From Schlesneria sp. DSM 10557 (GTDB taxonomy: Bacteria; Planctomycetota; Planctomycetia; Planctomycetales; Planctomycetaceae), in NCBI RefSeq assembly GCF_041860085.1, contig NZ_CP124747.1, positions 3,596,001-3,660,000 on the forward strand: a stretch of DNA of 64,000 bases, written 5' to 3'. A program made the translations under genes and the position numbers. The stretch's first letter is position 1. Each line of letters starts with the position of its first letter. The notes beneath the pieces were generated by a model that searched no databases, was not told where the DNA came from, and saw only the letters and a program-made list of their open reading frames with translations. Shown piece by piece: positions 35,796 to 46,400 of the stretch.

Positions 35796-35869
35796 AAAGG
35801 AAGCCGCATTCAGGAGCATGCTGATGCTGGTGAGTCATTGAGAACCATATCGCTGACGACATCGTCGGC

Positions 35870-36958
35870 TTGAGGCCAACGATCGTGGTATTGTTTCGAA
35901 CCTTTCGCCGAAATCGATCAACCGTCGGACGGGACGAGCAGATCGTCTTGTACCCGTCCTTCGGTTCACGGACCGAAGATGGAAAAGGATGGACACTGCT
36001 GATTCAGGGCAGTGTCTTTGATCCCCGGATCTCCTGGATTCATCGTTCTCCCGTCATGAGCCTGATCAAACGGGCCATGCGTTTTGATCGATCGGCGGAA
36101 GACTTCTTTCGTCAGCGAATGCGACAGTTTCTGATGCCGGGACTGCGCGGTCGTGCGGTCACGATCGCGATTGGTGATCGCGAATTTCAGGTCGCTGAAT
36201 CCGACTACATGGGATTGTTCCGCGGAACAGTCGAACTGGATGACGAGAGTGTTTCGAAACTGATTGAGCCGATCGAGTTTGGCGGTCGTTCGATCGGCTG
36301 CCAGGTAGTGCTGGCTCGAACTGACCAGCGCAAGTTTTCGGGTCGCCTTCAATTGATCGAGCCAACTGGCGTTTCCATCATTTCCGATGTCGACGACACG
36401 ATCAAACACAGCAACGTCAGTAATCGACGTGACCTATTCCGCAATACGTTCACACGGCGCTTCGTCCCCGTGACCGGGATGCCTGAACTGTACCGGGACT
36501 GTGCGATTGCCGGTGCCGCATTCCATTTTGTCTCTGGCAGTCCTTGGCAACTTTACGAACCGCTGCACGAGTTCTGTCAGGCCGAGGGTTACCCGTTTGG
36601 CTCGTTCCATCTGAAGCGGTTCCGTTTCCGGGAAGCCGCTCGTAAGCTGAGGCGATCACCGCAGAAAGCGTACAAGCAATTGGCCATTGAACCAATTCTG
36701 CGGGCCTTCCCCAAGCGGCACTTCGTCCTGATTGGGGACTCGGGTGAACAGGATGCCGACATCTACGGTCACTTTTTACGAGAGCTTCCCGACCAGATCG
36801 TGGGTGTCTTTATCCGTGCGATTCGAGGTGAGTCACGTAATACCGAACGAATCCAGGCAGCCTTCGAAGGGACGGACCCGACGAAATGGACACTCTATAC
36901 AGAACCGGCAGAGATCCAGACCAAAGTGGCTCAACTCGTCGCACGTGTCAGTAGCTGA
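35870..36958 (+). CDS. App1-like (DUF2183) phosphatase domain protein
   Basis: A 362-residue protein. The haloacid-dehalogenase-type catalytic motif D-x-D-x-T is in VSIISDVDDTIKHSNV (about 168-183). The other hallmarks of the DUF2183 (App1 phosphatidate phosphatase) domain follow: GMPELYRDCAIAGAAFHFVS, SPWQLYEPLHEFC, FPFGSFHLKRFRF-like (YPFGSFHLKRFRF) and FVLIGDSGEQDADIYG. The N-terminal ~150 residues include EQIVLYPSFGSRTEDGKGWT and a beta-rich region also seen in bacterial members. No signal peptide. It would dephosphorylate a lipid or other phosphate; the substrate in bacteria is unknown. Start: TTG 35870; a GTG five codons on is possible. It follows the BMC operon by 75 bases but is unlikely to belong to it. 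Confidence 0.85.
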   Translation: MRPTIVVLFRTFRRNRSTVGRDEQIVLYPSFGSRTEDGKGWTLLIQGSVFDPRISWIHRSPVMSLIKRAMRFDRSAEDFFRQRMRQFLMPGLRGRAVTIAIGDREFQVAESDYMGLFRGTVELDDESVSKLIEPIEFGGRSIGCQVVLARTDQRKFSGRLQLIEPTGVSIISDVDDTIKHSNVSNRRDLFRNTFTRRFVPVTGMPELYRDCAIAGAAFHFVSGSPWQLYEPLHEFCQAEGYPFGSFHLKRFRFREAARKLRRSPQKAYKQLAIEPILRAFPKRHFVLIGDSGEQDADIYGHFLRELPDQIVGVFIRAIRGESRNTERIQAAFEGTDPTKWTLYTEPAEIQTKVAQLVARVSS

Positions 36959-37027
36959 CAACCCGCCAATCAGCGGCGCAGCGAATGGACAATACTGGCG
37001 TCATCCGACCGTGCTGCCACCGTTGAG

Positions 37028-39274
37028 TCACTCCCTGTTAATCGAAGACTCTTGAAACCGCATCAATTTACGATAGGTGACGTATTCATCCTGATGGGGA
37101 ACAATCACCACCAGAATCCATTCATCAGGATCAGTACAGTCCATTAAGGCAAGGTCGTCGCAGTATGCTCCCCCCTTGGGAGCCGTCTGTTTGACGAGCG
37201 AGAATGCCCCTCTCTGAACCGGGGCGACAGTCGCGTAATACATCCAGCGAAAGAGATCTGCTTCGTTTATCATCTGAATTCGCTGGTTATAGTCATCGTA
37301 CCCCGATGCCTGCATCGAATAGAATTGACGCTGAGCCGGAGCATCGCTCTCGCGGGTTGAACGCCATCCAGGTGCTCGGTCCGACGCCCAGCCACCATGG
37401 CCAGTAAAGCAGGCAACCAGAGCATCCTTTCCAAACGTCTCGTGAACGCGTGCGAGTAGCTCTCCGGGAACTTCATGGGCAAGGATTCTCACGGCATCGC
37501 TTTTTTTCAGATCGAACTGGCTCCAGTCCACTTCAGGTGCCGTTGCCAGTTGAGAGAGCGACATGATTCGATTGATCTGCGGAGTCCATTTCGAGAGGTT
37601 CTGAACGGTTGAGGATTGTGTGGGAATCCGTCCCTGGAACTGCGACGTCAGTCGCTCGGCAGTGACTGAACCGCCCATTCCCCCCCCACTGGGAACCAGC
37701 GTCATTTGACCATTGATTGACGTGTAGACGAAACCGGGTGGAATGCCGGCGATGTCATTCATACTGGAATTTGTCTTGAGAGGTGTCAGCAATCCCTTCT
37801 CGACCTCCGTGGTGACCTGATGAGTTGAAGCCACAAAGAGCAACTCGAACCGGTTCGTACGAACAATGTCGTTGCGAGGCCCGATGTCATGAACGACGAG
37901 TGCCCGGCGCGCTTCCGACGTGCTCATGTAACTGTTCGAGATCAGCACCGTCAGGACAGTGACCGCCAGTGTCGTAACAGGAAACGTCAGCCAGGTGAAC
38001 TTGCGTGCTTTCAGCCATCCCAGAACGTAGTAGTCTCCCGGACCAATGATCATGATGAACGTCGTCAGAATGAGAGCGAGCAGTGGCAACGGGACCATTC
38101 GTACGCCATCAGGCAATAACCGATCGAGCAACTCGAACGTATGCAGCGGGTGGCGGTTCAACATTCCCAGGGAAAAGTTCCAGGGGTCGGGATTGGGACG
38201 CATCACCTGTATGGGTTGACCATCAACCCCCACCACGTGTTCCATCACGGGAGGTTGATGATAGGGCTCAGAGCGCCATTTCCAAAGGGGGCTGGCAATC
38301 TTCCGCCAGTCCTCGATGGAAAGGGTAAAGGGACGTTCGGGATCCTCGGTACGGATCACAACATTCCCTAGACCGCTCTTCAAAGATACCGCGACTTGAT
38401 CCGGCGGAACCGTATCTTGAGGAATCTTGCCCGTGCTGTCAGGGAGGAAAACCAGGCCCTTGGAATCGTCACGGATCAGGTCTTGCAGAAACTGAAGATG
38501 ATAGGGCTCCAGAACGCCGTTCGGTTCCAGATACAGGCTCCCACCTGCACGAACCCAGGCCAGTAGACCCTCCAGTTGCGCCTTCCGCAGATGCCGGAAC
38601 TCCTCACGCATCAGCAGAACAAGATCGTAGTTGCAATACGATATGGGTTCAGCAGGAAAATCGACGGGGTCAACGGATGCAAAAATGGTCTGCACGCCGT
38701 CGGGCTCTTCGACCTGTCCCGAGCTGTTCACCGGCATCGGAACAAGAGATTCGAATTTGAGACGCTCCATCAGTTTCTCACGTTCAGGGGTCCGTTTACG
38801 TGCAATGCGTGATTCACCGACGAGAATGTTGAACACACATTTCATCGCAAACGGGACGCGAAGAATCTGCTGCCCGAGGTCGCCTGAATACTTATCACCT
38901 TCAAACGAAATATCGACGAGAAGCCGATCGACCGGTTGTGGACTGTCGATCGCGGGCAGCAAAACTCGTATCCGTTGTTCGGGACCATTCAGCGTCAGAA
39001 CTTCGGTTTCCAGCGATGCGAACTGATATCCTTCTGAATGGACTTGGAAGCGCAATTTGCCCGTCAGCAAACCAGCCCCCGGAATTTTGACATCCCACCA
39101 CGTGAGAATCGGCCGCCCTAACACAACCGAGGGCTGCATGTTTGAAGCCTCGATGGAGATCGGCTTCTGCTGTCCGAATGCCGTAGACGTGATCAACAAG
39201 CACGACAGCAGCGTCAGCCAAATCACTATCGCGAGGGACTTTGAAGCAAGCTGCTGCATGACGGAAGTCACCAT
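37028..39274 (-). CDS. Membrane protein of unknown function, end of the MoxR/VWA gene series
   Basis: A 748-residue protein that I cannot name. Signal peptide at about 9-34 (SKSLAIVIWLTLLSCLLITS), then a periplasmic beta-rich region. A gatekeeper-like central domain (YNYDLVLLMREEFRHLRKAQ-type, CNYDLVLLMREEFRHLRK, LLAWVRAGGSLYLEP) resembles the glutamine amidotransferase-like folds found in such operons. Two transmembrane helices follow (about 398-418 PLPLLALILTTFIMIIGPG and 430-450 LTFPVTTLAVTVLTVLISNS), with a long extracytoplasmic end. ATG 39274 has GAGGG four bases upstream; the frame extends upstream without support. It is the last gene after BatA-like, DUF58 and MoxR. It probably acts with them at the envelope. 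Confidence 0.75.
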   Translation of the reverse strand: MVTSVMQQLASKSLAIVIWLTLLSCLLITSTAFGQQKPISIEASNMQPSVVLGRPILTWWDVKIPGAGLLTGKLRFQVHSEGYQFASLETEVLTLNGPEQRIRVLLPAIDSPQPVDRLLVDISFEGDKYSGDLGQQILRVPFAMKCVFNILVGESRIARKRTPEREKLMERLKFESLVPMPVNSSGQVEEPDGVQTIFASVDPVDFPAEPISYCNYDLVLLMREEFRHLRKAQLEGLLAWVRAGGSLYLEPNGVLEPYHLQFLQDLIRDDSKGLVFLPDSTGKIPQDTVPPDQVAVSLKSGLGNVVIRTEDPERPFTLSIEDWRKIASPLWKWRSEPYHQPPVMEHVVGVDGQPIQVMRPNPDPWNFSLGMLNRHPLHTFELLDRLLPDGVRMVPLPLLALILTTFIMIIGPGDYYVLGWLKARKFTWLTFPVTTLAVTVLTVLISNSYMSTSEARRALVVHDIGPRNDIVRTNRFELLFVASTHQVTTEVEKGLLTPLKTNSSMNDIAGIPPGFVYTSINGQMTLVPSGGGMGGSVTAERLTSQFQGRIPTQSSTVQNLSKWTPQINRIMSLSQLATAPEVDWSQFDLKKSDAVRILAHEVPGELLARVHETFGKDALVACFTGHGGWASDRAPGWRSTRESDAPAQRQFYSMQASGYDDYNQRIQMINEADLFRWMYYATVAPVQRGAFSLVKQTAPKGGAYCDDLALMDCTDPDEWILVVIVPHQDEYVTYRKLMRFQESSINRE

Positions 39275-39457
39275 GTGGCCCTCTTTCCAAGCCGGGTACT
39301 GCCCAAGATCATTTCCCTTCCCCCTGAGCAGAGTTTTGATGATGGATTTGTCGATCCGTGTACATCGCGATTTGGCTTCCCAGCAATTCCTACCTGGAGA
39401 GCGCAGAGAACCCCGCAGATCCCGCGCAGAGAAGCGAGGTCCCACCGCGATGGTCGC

Positions 39458-41356
39458 TCAGGTGGGAACTCCGGAGGGACGTTTCTGGAAGTACCACCAT
39501 TCGACCAGCAGGAAACATAGCCCCCCCAGTGCGAACCATCTCCACAGGGGTTGGTCTGTCTTCAACACCGTAGCCGCCGCGTGGACGGGGACTTCAGGAA
39601 ACTTCAGCACATCGACTGTGCTTAGTCCGGTTTCACTGGAGGACAGCAGGCTAACCCCCAGTTTCAGGGGCGTTTCCGCTCCCGTCATTTCGTATGTTCC
39701 CACATACGGCGCCCCGAGCCCGGAGACAAAGCCATTCTTGTCGCTCGTGGCCGACTCCGTATATCCGTTCGGTCCGGTGACTTGAACCGCCGTATCCGGG
39801 GTAATCCGCTGCGGGGGGAGCGTTCCTGTCCCGTGTGCCTTCGCGTCCAACAATCCGGCCCGTTGTGCAGCGATCTGGATGACGTTCTGGACAAGGATCG
39901 GGAATCCCACTCGATACACCAGCGACGATCGATCGGTGTGAAAGAGAAAGTGATAGTCGAGACGGCCATCCCTGTCCCGCTCCAGAATCAACGGGCCGGA
40001 ACGGGACTGCGCCAGGATTTCGTAACCAGCCACTTCGAAGTCACGCTCTCCGACACCTTTCTCCAGTTTGGGGTCGTCTGCAATCTGCACATCGAGCAGT
40101 TGCACGTGCTGCAGCAGCGGCGCGGTCCGCCGCCAATCAACGACTTCGGACTGACCCGAGACCAGTTCCACCAGCTTTGAAAGTTCGTCCGGGACAAAGC
40201 CGACATGAAAAGTGACCCGCGACTCGGGACCAATTTCGATCGGCCCTTCCGCGAACTTCACATCAACGGCTTTCGGCTCATCCGAGTCCCCGGGGAACAG
40301 CAGAATGTCGGGAAGGTTTTCCAATGCGTTGCGGTAGGTTTCCATTGAACGGGGACAGAAGACGGTGAGCTGTCGCGGCGCAGGAAGTTCCAAGTACGCC
40401 ACATTGTCCGTGGTCATCGAGTCGAATCCGTCCGGTTTGATCCGCAGTTCCAGGGATGCAGCAATCGTGGTAGGGACCTTAAACACCAGCCGCTCTGCCC
40501 GTCCCCCGTCGATGCTCACAGACTCTTGCTTGATCGACTGTCCGTTCTGGAGCAGTTCGTATTCACACAACGATCGCGCGGTTGGTGGCCCGTTTCTGGA
40601 ATCGTCTTTCTGCTGGGTTGCTTCGATCCGCGCGAACACATCCCATCCCGTTCTTGATCGCCGGGCATTGAAATCAACGATCCCGATATTGGCTCCCCCC
40701 GGCCCCAGTTTTTGAAAGTTCAGCTTGAACGGAAGCTCGAATTCGATGTCTGCTGGGACATTTCCATCAGAAATCAGGACCACCGTTTCGATCGGCTGGA
40801 CGCGAGACATGGCCTGCGCCAACCTCAATCCATCCTCCAGGCGACTGGGGACCTGTGTGACATCTAATTGTGCCAGAGCATCCTTGAGCACCCGTTTGTT
40901 GTCCGTGAAGTCCGTCAGTTTCCGGGCCGTTGAATTGACCGAGATCAGGCAGAGACGCTGGTCCGCCAGCAAGTCATCAATCAGCTTCGAGACCTTTTCC
41001 TTGGCATCGTCGAGTCTCGATTTGCCATTGGGGCCATCCAGCGCAGCCATACTGGCTGAGTTATCGATCAGCACGGGCAGGAACCGGGCTTGTTCTGCTC
41101 CTCGTGAAAGATAGGGCTGCATCGCCCCGATAATCAGCGAACAGAGCAGCAGAATCTGAAACAACAGCAACAGATTGCGTTTGAACTTCTGAAAGGGTGA
41201 GTTCACCCGCTGATCATTAACGACCTGACGCCACAACGCGAGCGAAGGAACGTCAAAGCGAGGGCGTCTCAATTTGAGGAAGTAGAAGATAATCAGCGGC
41301 ACCAGCAGCAGGAACCACCATGCATTCATCAGTGCGGAAAAGCCGGGCCAGCTCAT
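39458..41356 (-). CDS. BatA-like VWA-domain membrane protein
   Basis: A 632-residue protein. An N-terminal BatA region has two helices (AWWFLLLVPLIIFYFLKLRR, about 12-31, and LLLLFQILLLCSLIIGAMQP, about 63-82). A von Willebrand factor A domain follows, with the MIDAS motif D-x-S-x-S in LIDNSASMAAL (about 97) and VLISDGNVPAD (about 196). Middle and C-terminal parts are beta-rich and periplasmic. A last helix (WFALGGLCFLLVEWWYFQ, about 608-625) ends the protein. Together with MoxR and DUF58, such proteins form ATP-driven chaperone-like systems (Bat/Yeh type) that act on metal insertion or envelope complexes. It lies 55 bases from DUF58. Confidence 0.88.
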   Translation of the reverse strand: MSWPGFSALMNAWWFLLLVPLIIFYFLKLRRPRFDVPSLALWRQVVNDQRVNSPFQKFKRNLLLLFQILLLCSLIIGAMQPYLSRGAEQARFLPVLIDNSASMAALDGPNGKSRLDDAKEKVSKLIDDLLADQRLCLISVNSTARKLTDFTDNKRVLKDALAQLDVTQVPSRLEDGLRLAQAMSRVQPIETVVLISDGNVPADIEFELPFKLNFQKLGPGGANIGIVDFNARRSRTGWDVFARIEATQQKDDSRNGPPTARSLCEYELLQNGQSIKQESVSIDGGRAERLVFKVPTTIAASLELRIKPDGFDSMTTDNVAYLELPAPRQLTVFCPRSMETYRNALENLPDILLFPGDSDEPKAVDVKFAEGPIEIGPESRVTFHVGFVPDELSKLVELVSGQSEVVDWRRTAPLLQHVQLLDVQIADDPKLEKGVGERDFEVAGYEILAQSRSGPLILERDRDGRLDYHFLFHTDRSSLVYRVGFPILVQNVIQIAAQRAGLLDAKAHGTGTLPPQRITPDTAVQVTGPNGYTESATSDKNGFVSGLGAPYVGTYEMTGAETPLKLGVSLLSSSETGLSTVDVLKFPEVPVHAAATVLKTDQPLWRWFALGGLCFLLVEWWYFQKRPSGVPT

Positions 41357-41411
41357 ATCGCAACGCCTCTTTCCAACCGACGGAATTCTTCACGACCGCA
41401 TCGCCACGCCA

Positions 41412-42308
41412 TTACTGCACCCATCCTTTTCGCTTCAAGGTGTCGAACAGCATGGTTTCCAGCGGCAGCCCCGAATCGAGACAGAGAAATCGACCGCTGC
41501 GTTGCCGACACAGCGTTGCCAGGTGTTCCTGCAGACCTGCCAGATGTTCGTGATAGAAACCAATCAGGTCCCCCACGGACGAGACATCCAGCGTCATCCC
41601 GTTCTCGGAATCGACGAACCTCAAATCGCCCGTCAGTTCGGGGTTCAATTCCAGCGAACACAAAAGCTGAATACCAAACACTTCCAACCCGGCACTGAAG
41701 AGCTGGTTCATGGGGCGTTCCATCGCGCCGAAGGTGAGGAAGTCAGACAGAATCACACATACACCACGACCCCGGTGCTGCTTCAGAACCGCTTCGACCG
41801 CTTCATCGATCGGGAAATCGCCCCCGGGCGGCAGGTCCTCAAGAAACGAGAAGATCCGTTTCATGCTCATCCTGCCCGAACAGGGAGGCAGGATCTGCGG
41901 AGTCTGACCGGCGTGCTGGCAGGCAAAGACACTGACCTTTTCCAGATTCATGAGACCCATGATGGCGAAGCAGGCGGCAAGCTGTTTCGCCTTCTCGAAC
42001 TTCTCGCCGAATCGCATCGATGCTGAGGCGTCGACCAGCACGACGACGTGCATCTCTTCTTCGTGACGATAGAGTTTGACGTAGGGCCGATTGAGTCGTG
42101 AGAAGATGTTCCAGTCGACATACCGCATGTCGTCGCCGGCGGAGTAATCCCGGTAGTCGTTGAACTCGGTGCTGGTCCCCCCCTTGCCGGCCAGATGTTC
42201 GCCGCGGCTGCGGTTGGTTCGACGTCGCGTCGGCAACAAACGCATCCGCTCCACCCGAGACAAGGTCGAGTTGTCGAGCAGCGCGGTGAATTGCTTCCTG
42301 GCTTCCAT
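41412..42308 (-). CDS. DUF58 domain-containing protein
   Basis: A 298-residue cytoplasmic protein. The DUF58 signature is complete: SRGEHLAGKGGTSTEFNDYR followed by YSAGDDMRYVDWNIFSRLN and YVKLYRHEEEMHVVVLVDAS. The last part (VVVLVDASASMRFGE) is the beginning of a VWA-like domain with a D-x-S-x-S MIDAS motif. A later strand, GVCVILSDFLTFG, completes it. It nearly always travels with a MoxR ATPase, as here, 90 bases downstream of MoxR, and is thought to link the ATPase to membrane VWA partners. The start is ATG 42308. Nothing unusual in length or residues. Confidence 0.92.
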   Translation of the reverse strand: MEARKQFTALLDNSTLSRVERMRLLPTRRRTNRSRGEHLAGKGGTSTEFNDYRDYSAGDDMRYVDWNIFSRLNRPYVKLYRHEEEMHVVVLVDASASMRFGEKFEKAKQLAACFAIMGLMNLEKVSVFACQHAGQTPQILPPCSGRMSMKRIFSFLEDLPPGGDFPIDEAVEAVLKQHRGRGVCVILSDFLTFGAMERPMNQLFSAGLEVFGIQLLCSLELNPELTGDLRFVDSENGMTLDVSSVGDLIGFYHEHLAGLQEHLATLCRQRSGRFLCLDSGLPLETMLFDTLKRKGWVQ

Positions 42309-42398
42309 GAATTTCCTGTCAGTCCGAACGAAGGGCTTCTGCGGAACCGTTACCCGGCATTCCTGCCGGACGAGCTCTTTAAAGCAATGTCGAAGTTA

Positions 42399-43412
42399 TC
42401 ACATGGTCTCGGCGAGTGAGTTAATGCATTCCTGAACCACCTCGTTCACATCGAGATTTTCTGCCTGGCCATCGTAGTTGAGCAGCATCCGGTGCCCCAG
42501 CACTTCCGCCGCGAAGTGGCGGATATCCTCGAAGGCGACGTGGACACGTCCTTCCGCGAGGGCACGAACGCGGGCCGCGCGAATCAGTGCCTGTGCCGCC
42601 CGTGGACTGGCTCCCCACTTGATGAACTGCCTTACCCGCTGCGGTGCAAAGTCGGTAATCGGATGGGTGGCCAGCACGAGCCGAACTGCGTAGTCACGCA
42701 GAGCATCCGTCACCACGACCTTATCGAGGATCTTGCGCAGGGCCATGATGCGATCCGAATCGAGCAACTTGGAGATCTCGACGGGCGTTTTGAGGATCGT
42801 GCGGCTTACCACCTCATTCAGTTCCTCCCGGTTCAGAAAAGGAACCACGACCTTAAACATGAATCGATCGAGTTGTGCTTCAGGAAGTGGATAGGTCCCT
42901 TCCTGCTCAATCGGATTCTGCGTCGCCAGAACAAAGAAGGGTTCTTTCAACTGATAGATGTTCCCGGCCGTCGTGACGGAATGTTCCTGCATCGTCTCGA
43001 GCAAGGCGGACTGCGTCTTGGGAGACGCACGGTTGATTTCATCAGCCAGCAGCAGTTGCGTGAAGATCGGGCCCTTACGGAATTCAAAGCGGTACTGGCC
43101 GTTCTCGTCACTGGACATGACGTTCGTTCCGACGATGTCCGCGGGCATCAGGTCGGGAGTAAACTGGATGCGACGGAACTCCAGATCCAATACTCGCGAC
43201 AGTGCTTTCACGAGTTCGGTTTTACCCAGTCCCGGCACACCTTCCAGCAAGACGTTACCGCCGCACATGATTGCCGTGAGAGCCGCTTCGACCGTTCGCG
43301 ACTGACCAACGATGACTTTTCCAATCGCCTCTCGCGCGTCCGAGAACTGGCGTTTGAAATGAGCGGCTTCCGCCTCCAGAGAAACCAGATCACTAACTTC
43401 AGCAGCACTCAT
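42399..43412 (-). CDS. MoxR-family AAA+ ATPase
   Basis: A 337-residue ATPase. Walker A is LLEGVPGLGKTELVKAL (about 53-69). Walker B is LLLADEINRASPKTQS (about 117-132). Sensor 1 is in FFVLATQNPIEQEGTYPLPE (about 157-176), a signature of the MoxR group, followed by AQLDRFMFKVVV and a lid domain (WGASPRAAQALIRAARVRAL). MoxR proteins act as chaperones that mature or assemble partner complexes, commonly with DUF58 and VWA proteins. Here it lies between the large VWA/amidotransferase-like protein and DUF58 in the same direction. All ATPase motifs are intact. Confidence 0.95.
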   Translation of the reverse strand: MSAAEVSDLVSLEAEAAHFKRQFSDAREAIGKVIVGQSRTVEAALTAIMCGGNVLLEGVPGLGKTELVKALSRVLDLEFRRIQFTPDLMPADIVGTNVMSSDENGQYRFEFRKGPIFTQLLLADEINRASPKTQSALLETMQEHSVTTAGNIYQLKEPFFVLATQNPIEQEGTYPLPEAQLDRFMFKVVVPFLNREELNEVVSRTILKTPVEISKLLDSDRIMALRKILDKVVVTDALRDYAVRLVLATHPITDFAPQRVRQFIKWGASPRAAQALIRAARVRALAEGRVHVAFEDIRHFAAEVLGHRMLLNYDGQAENLDVNEVVQECINSLAETM

Positions 43413-43448
43413 CTTTGAAACCTTCTGGTATTAAAAATGTGTTTTGAA

Positions 43449-46400
43449 CTATTTTTCTTCGTCGCGTTTGCGTTTCATCGCCAGCAGGCGTTCGGTTGTT
43501 GAGACCGCAGGTCGGTCGGAGGTTTCGGCCGGTGCATCCGGCGGTTTCGGACTGCCCGCATTTGGCGGAGTGGCGGGCTTTTGCGAAGGACGAGGGAGAA
43601 CTGTGCCTGCGGTGGGGGGTGGGAGTGGACGTTCTTCGCGGCGCGACTTGAGTGCCGCCGTCGCCGACTCCTTCGCCTGCAGCAACGCACCCATTGTCGC
43701 CGTTGATGCTGTACGGCGACCGAATCCCAGAGCGGCTTTGATTGCCCCTAGATCAAGCTGGATCCGCCGCATCGCCACATCGAGTGGCACCAGGATGGCC
43801 AGTGCAATCAGAAACCAGTCAAAGATGGGTTTTGTACTGCGTTTCGCCGCACGACCATGACGGTAAATATCGTCCTTTTCGGGATCACCCGACAAGACTC
43901 GACCATTCGTTCGATCAGCCACTTCCTGAAGTGTCTGACGATTCGATCGGAAACGGAGGTATTCGGGTGAATAGGGAACGATGAATCCACCAAATGCGAC
44001 GTCCTTTCGTTCACCCGCCGTCCCTTGCCCGATCGCGTGGTAACGACCATGCCCCCAGAGCGGGACTGTCGCCTGATAACGGCGAGGGGCAACCTGCTTG
44101 AGAGTGACAATCTCGGACTTCTCATTCGGACCAGCCAGCTTCGCGGTGACTTGCAGAAAGCCTTCTTCGGGATGGAAATCTTCCACCACGATGACGGCAT
44201 CGCCTCCAGAAGTATGCGTCGACATCCGCAGGTGACCATCCTTTTTCACACGGCTCACGTCTGTCAGCAGTTGTTTGACGAACGGCTGAAAATGATCCCA
44301 TTTCTGCCAGTGCTCGCCCCAGTTGGTACTGAAATCGGATGTGAACGCGGCAGTCTTCCCCAGTCCGTGCTGCCAGACTGATAGAATAGGGTCCTGTGAG
44401 TCCGCATCTTCGGCATCTGGCGGCGCTGTGAGAATCGTCATCGCGAGATCACCTTTGGCCGTCGTAATCACATAGCCTTTTAGTTCCGGCAGCCCGTCGA
44501 TCCCTTTCAGAATCGGAGACGGAAATGCGACCTCAGGGGTAAAAACCTTGTTTTGCAGCATGCTCCGTTTGAGCGTCTTCGATTCCTTGATGAAAATCGC
44601 GGGAAGCTGGTTGGGATCTTCCGGAAAGTAGTACCTCCCCCCAGTCACTTCGGCGACGGATTGCATCTTCGAAATTTCCAGACCACCGTGCGGGAAGATC
44701 GCCACCATCGACACACTGATCTTGTTGTCGATGAAATCCTTAATGAGAGCCGGAGTCGGTGGCTGGGGATCGCCATCAGAGAGAATGATCATGTGGCGAG
44801 TCGCCGCGTCACTCTTCAGCAACCCCTTCAAGCCGATTTGCATGGTGTTCTGAAAACTGGGCATATCGCCGATGGTGGCGCCGTTGATGATCGGCACAAG
44901 CTGTTCATAGTTCGCCGCGGGTGTCGGTTCGAACAACCACTTCTCGCCGGTTTCCGTATACGCCAGCACCCCCACTTCGTCCTGGGCACCCAGCACTTTG
45001 ATCGCCTGTTTGGTGATCCGCTTGCCCCAGGTGTTCCCTTCAGGGAACTCACACGAATGCAAAATGATTGCGAGCGCCCCTTTGGGAAGCACCTTCTTCT
45101 GTGAGACATCCATGGTCACGGGCAGGATTTCTTCAATCACTGTTCGATGGTAACCGCCCGGCCCGAAACTGTTTGCCCCCCCGACCATGACGAAGCCCGC
45201 ACCCAGGTTGTAGACAGCGTCGCGAACTGCCTGAAGCTGCTGAACGTCGAACTCGTCATGTGGGACATTAACGAAGATGATGCAGTCGTAGGGCATCAGC
45301 GACGTTGCATCACGGGGCATGTCCACACCGTCAATCCGTTCAACCGCTCGTTCGCCATCGCGGATTGCTTTTTCCAGCAGTTCCCAGTCCCGGCGATCGC
45401 CCGATCCGTCTGTGACCAGAAGAACTTTTCCTTCCCCTTCGACGAAGACGTAATTCAGGACCGTGTTGTTCTGAGGAAGACTGTCCTGCGCCTTGGGAAC
45501 TTCAATACTGGCCGTATATTCATAGTAGCCTGCCGTTCTGAGCGTAATCGGAACGGTGTACCGGTTAGTCCCTTCCTTATACTCGACCTCCTGCTCGGCA
45601 ATGACGTTTCCGTTTTCACGCAGAACCAGCTTTCCTTTGCCATCGTTGAGCGACTTGACCAGCATCCCGGCTTCGTACGTCTCGCCCAGCTTGACCCCTT
45701 GAGGCAAGTCAAGTCGTTCCAGCCAGACCTCGTTGCTGTAGGAGTAATCAATGGGAAGAACATCAACGACGACGCCACGCCCTTTCAAATCGTCCAGAAT
45801 CCGAGAGAGGTTCCCCTCCGTCTGAACTCCGTCGCTGATCAGGACCACTTTGCCCTGATAGTCTTCCGGCAGGAGCGCCCCGGCATAGGACAATGTCTGC
45901 TCAATGTTGGTCGCACCACGATCGACTTGCGAATTAAACGCTTCGAAGGGGAAGCTCATGCTGGGTGAAAGCTCACACGCCGGCGTCTTGCCAAAGATGA
46001 TGAGGCCCGCTTGATCCGACTTCCCTTTAGGCCGCTGGTTTTGCACCGTTTGAACGACGTAGTTCAGCGCGTCGTCGGGGCTATAGATGGAATCGCTCAC
46101 GTCCAGGGCGAAGACGATCGACATGACGTCCATTGTCTTAACGGACCGTGGCTCTGCCAGCACCATGGACAATAAACCGAGCAGTGTGAGCCGCGTTAAC
46201 AGAGCTACAGTCGCACGCCCGCGCGGAAGCCCGGCGTATCCCGTCACGTGCATCCACCAGATCCACGGAGCAAAGACAATCAGCCCCAGCATCAGGGGGC
46301 GAGCAAACATCAGGTAGTGCCCGTACTCCAGTCCAAAACAGGCTACTCCGAAGACGATCAGAAAGACGAAGAGGGGCCAGGTATCCCGCCAGCGGATCGG

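Noticed and set aside
42492-43418. 308-codon plus-strand open frame inside moxR
   Set aside because: Antisense to all the conserved MoxR motifs; the translation resembles nothing.
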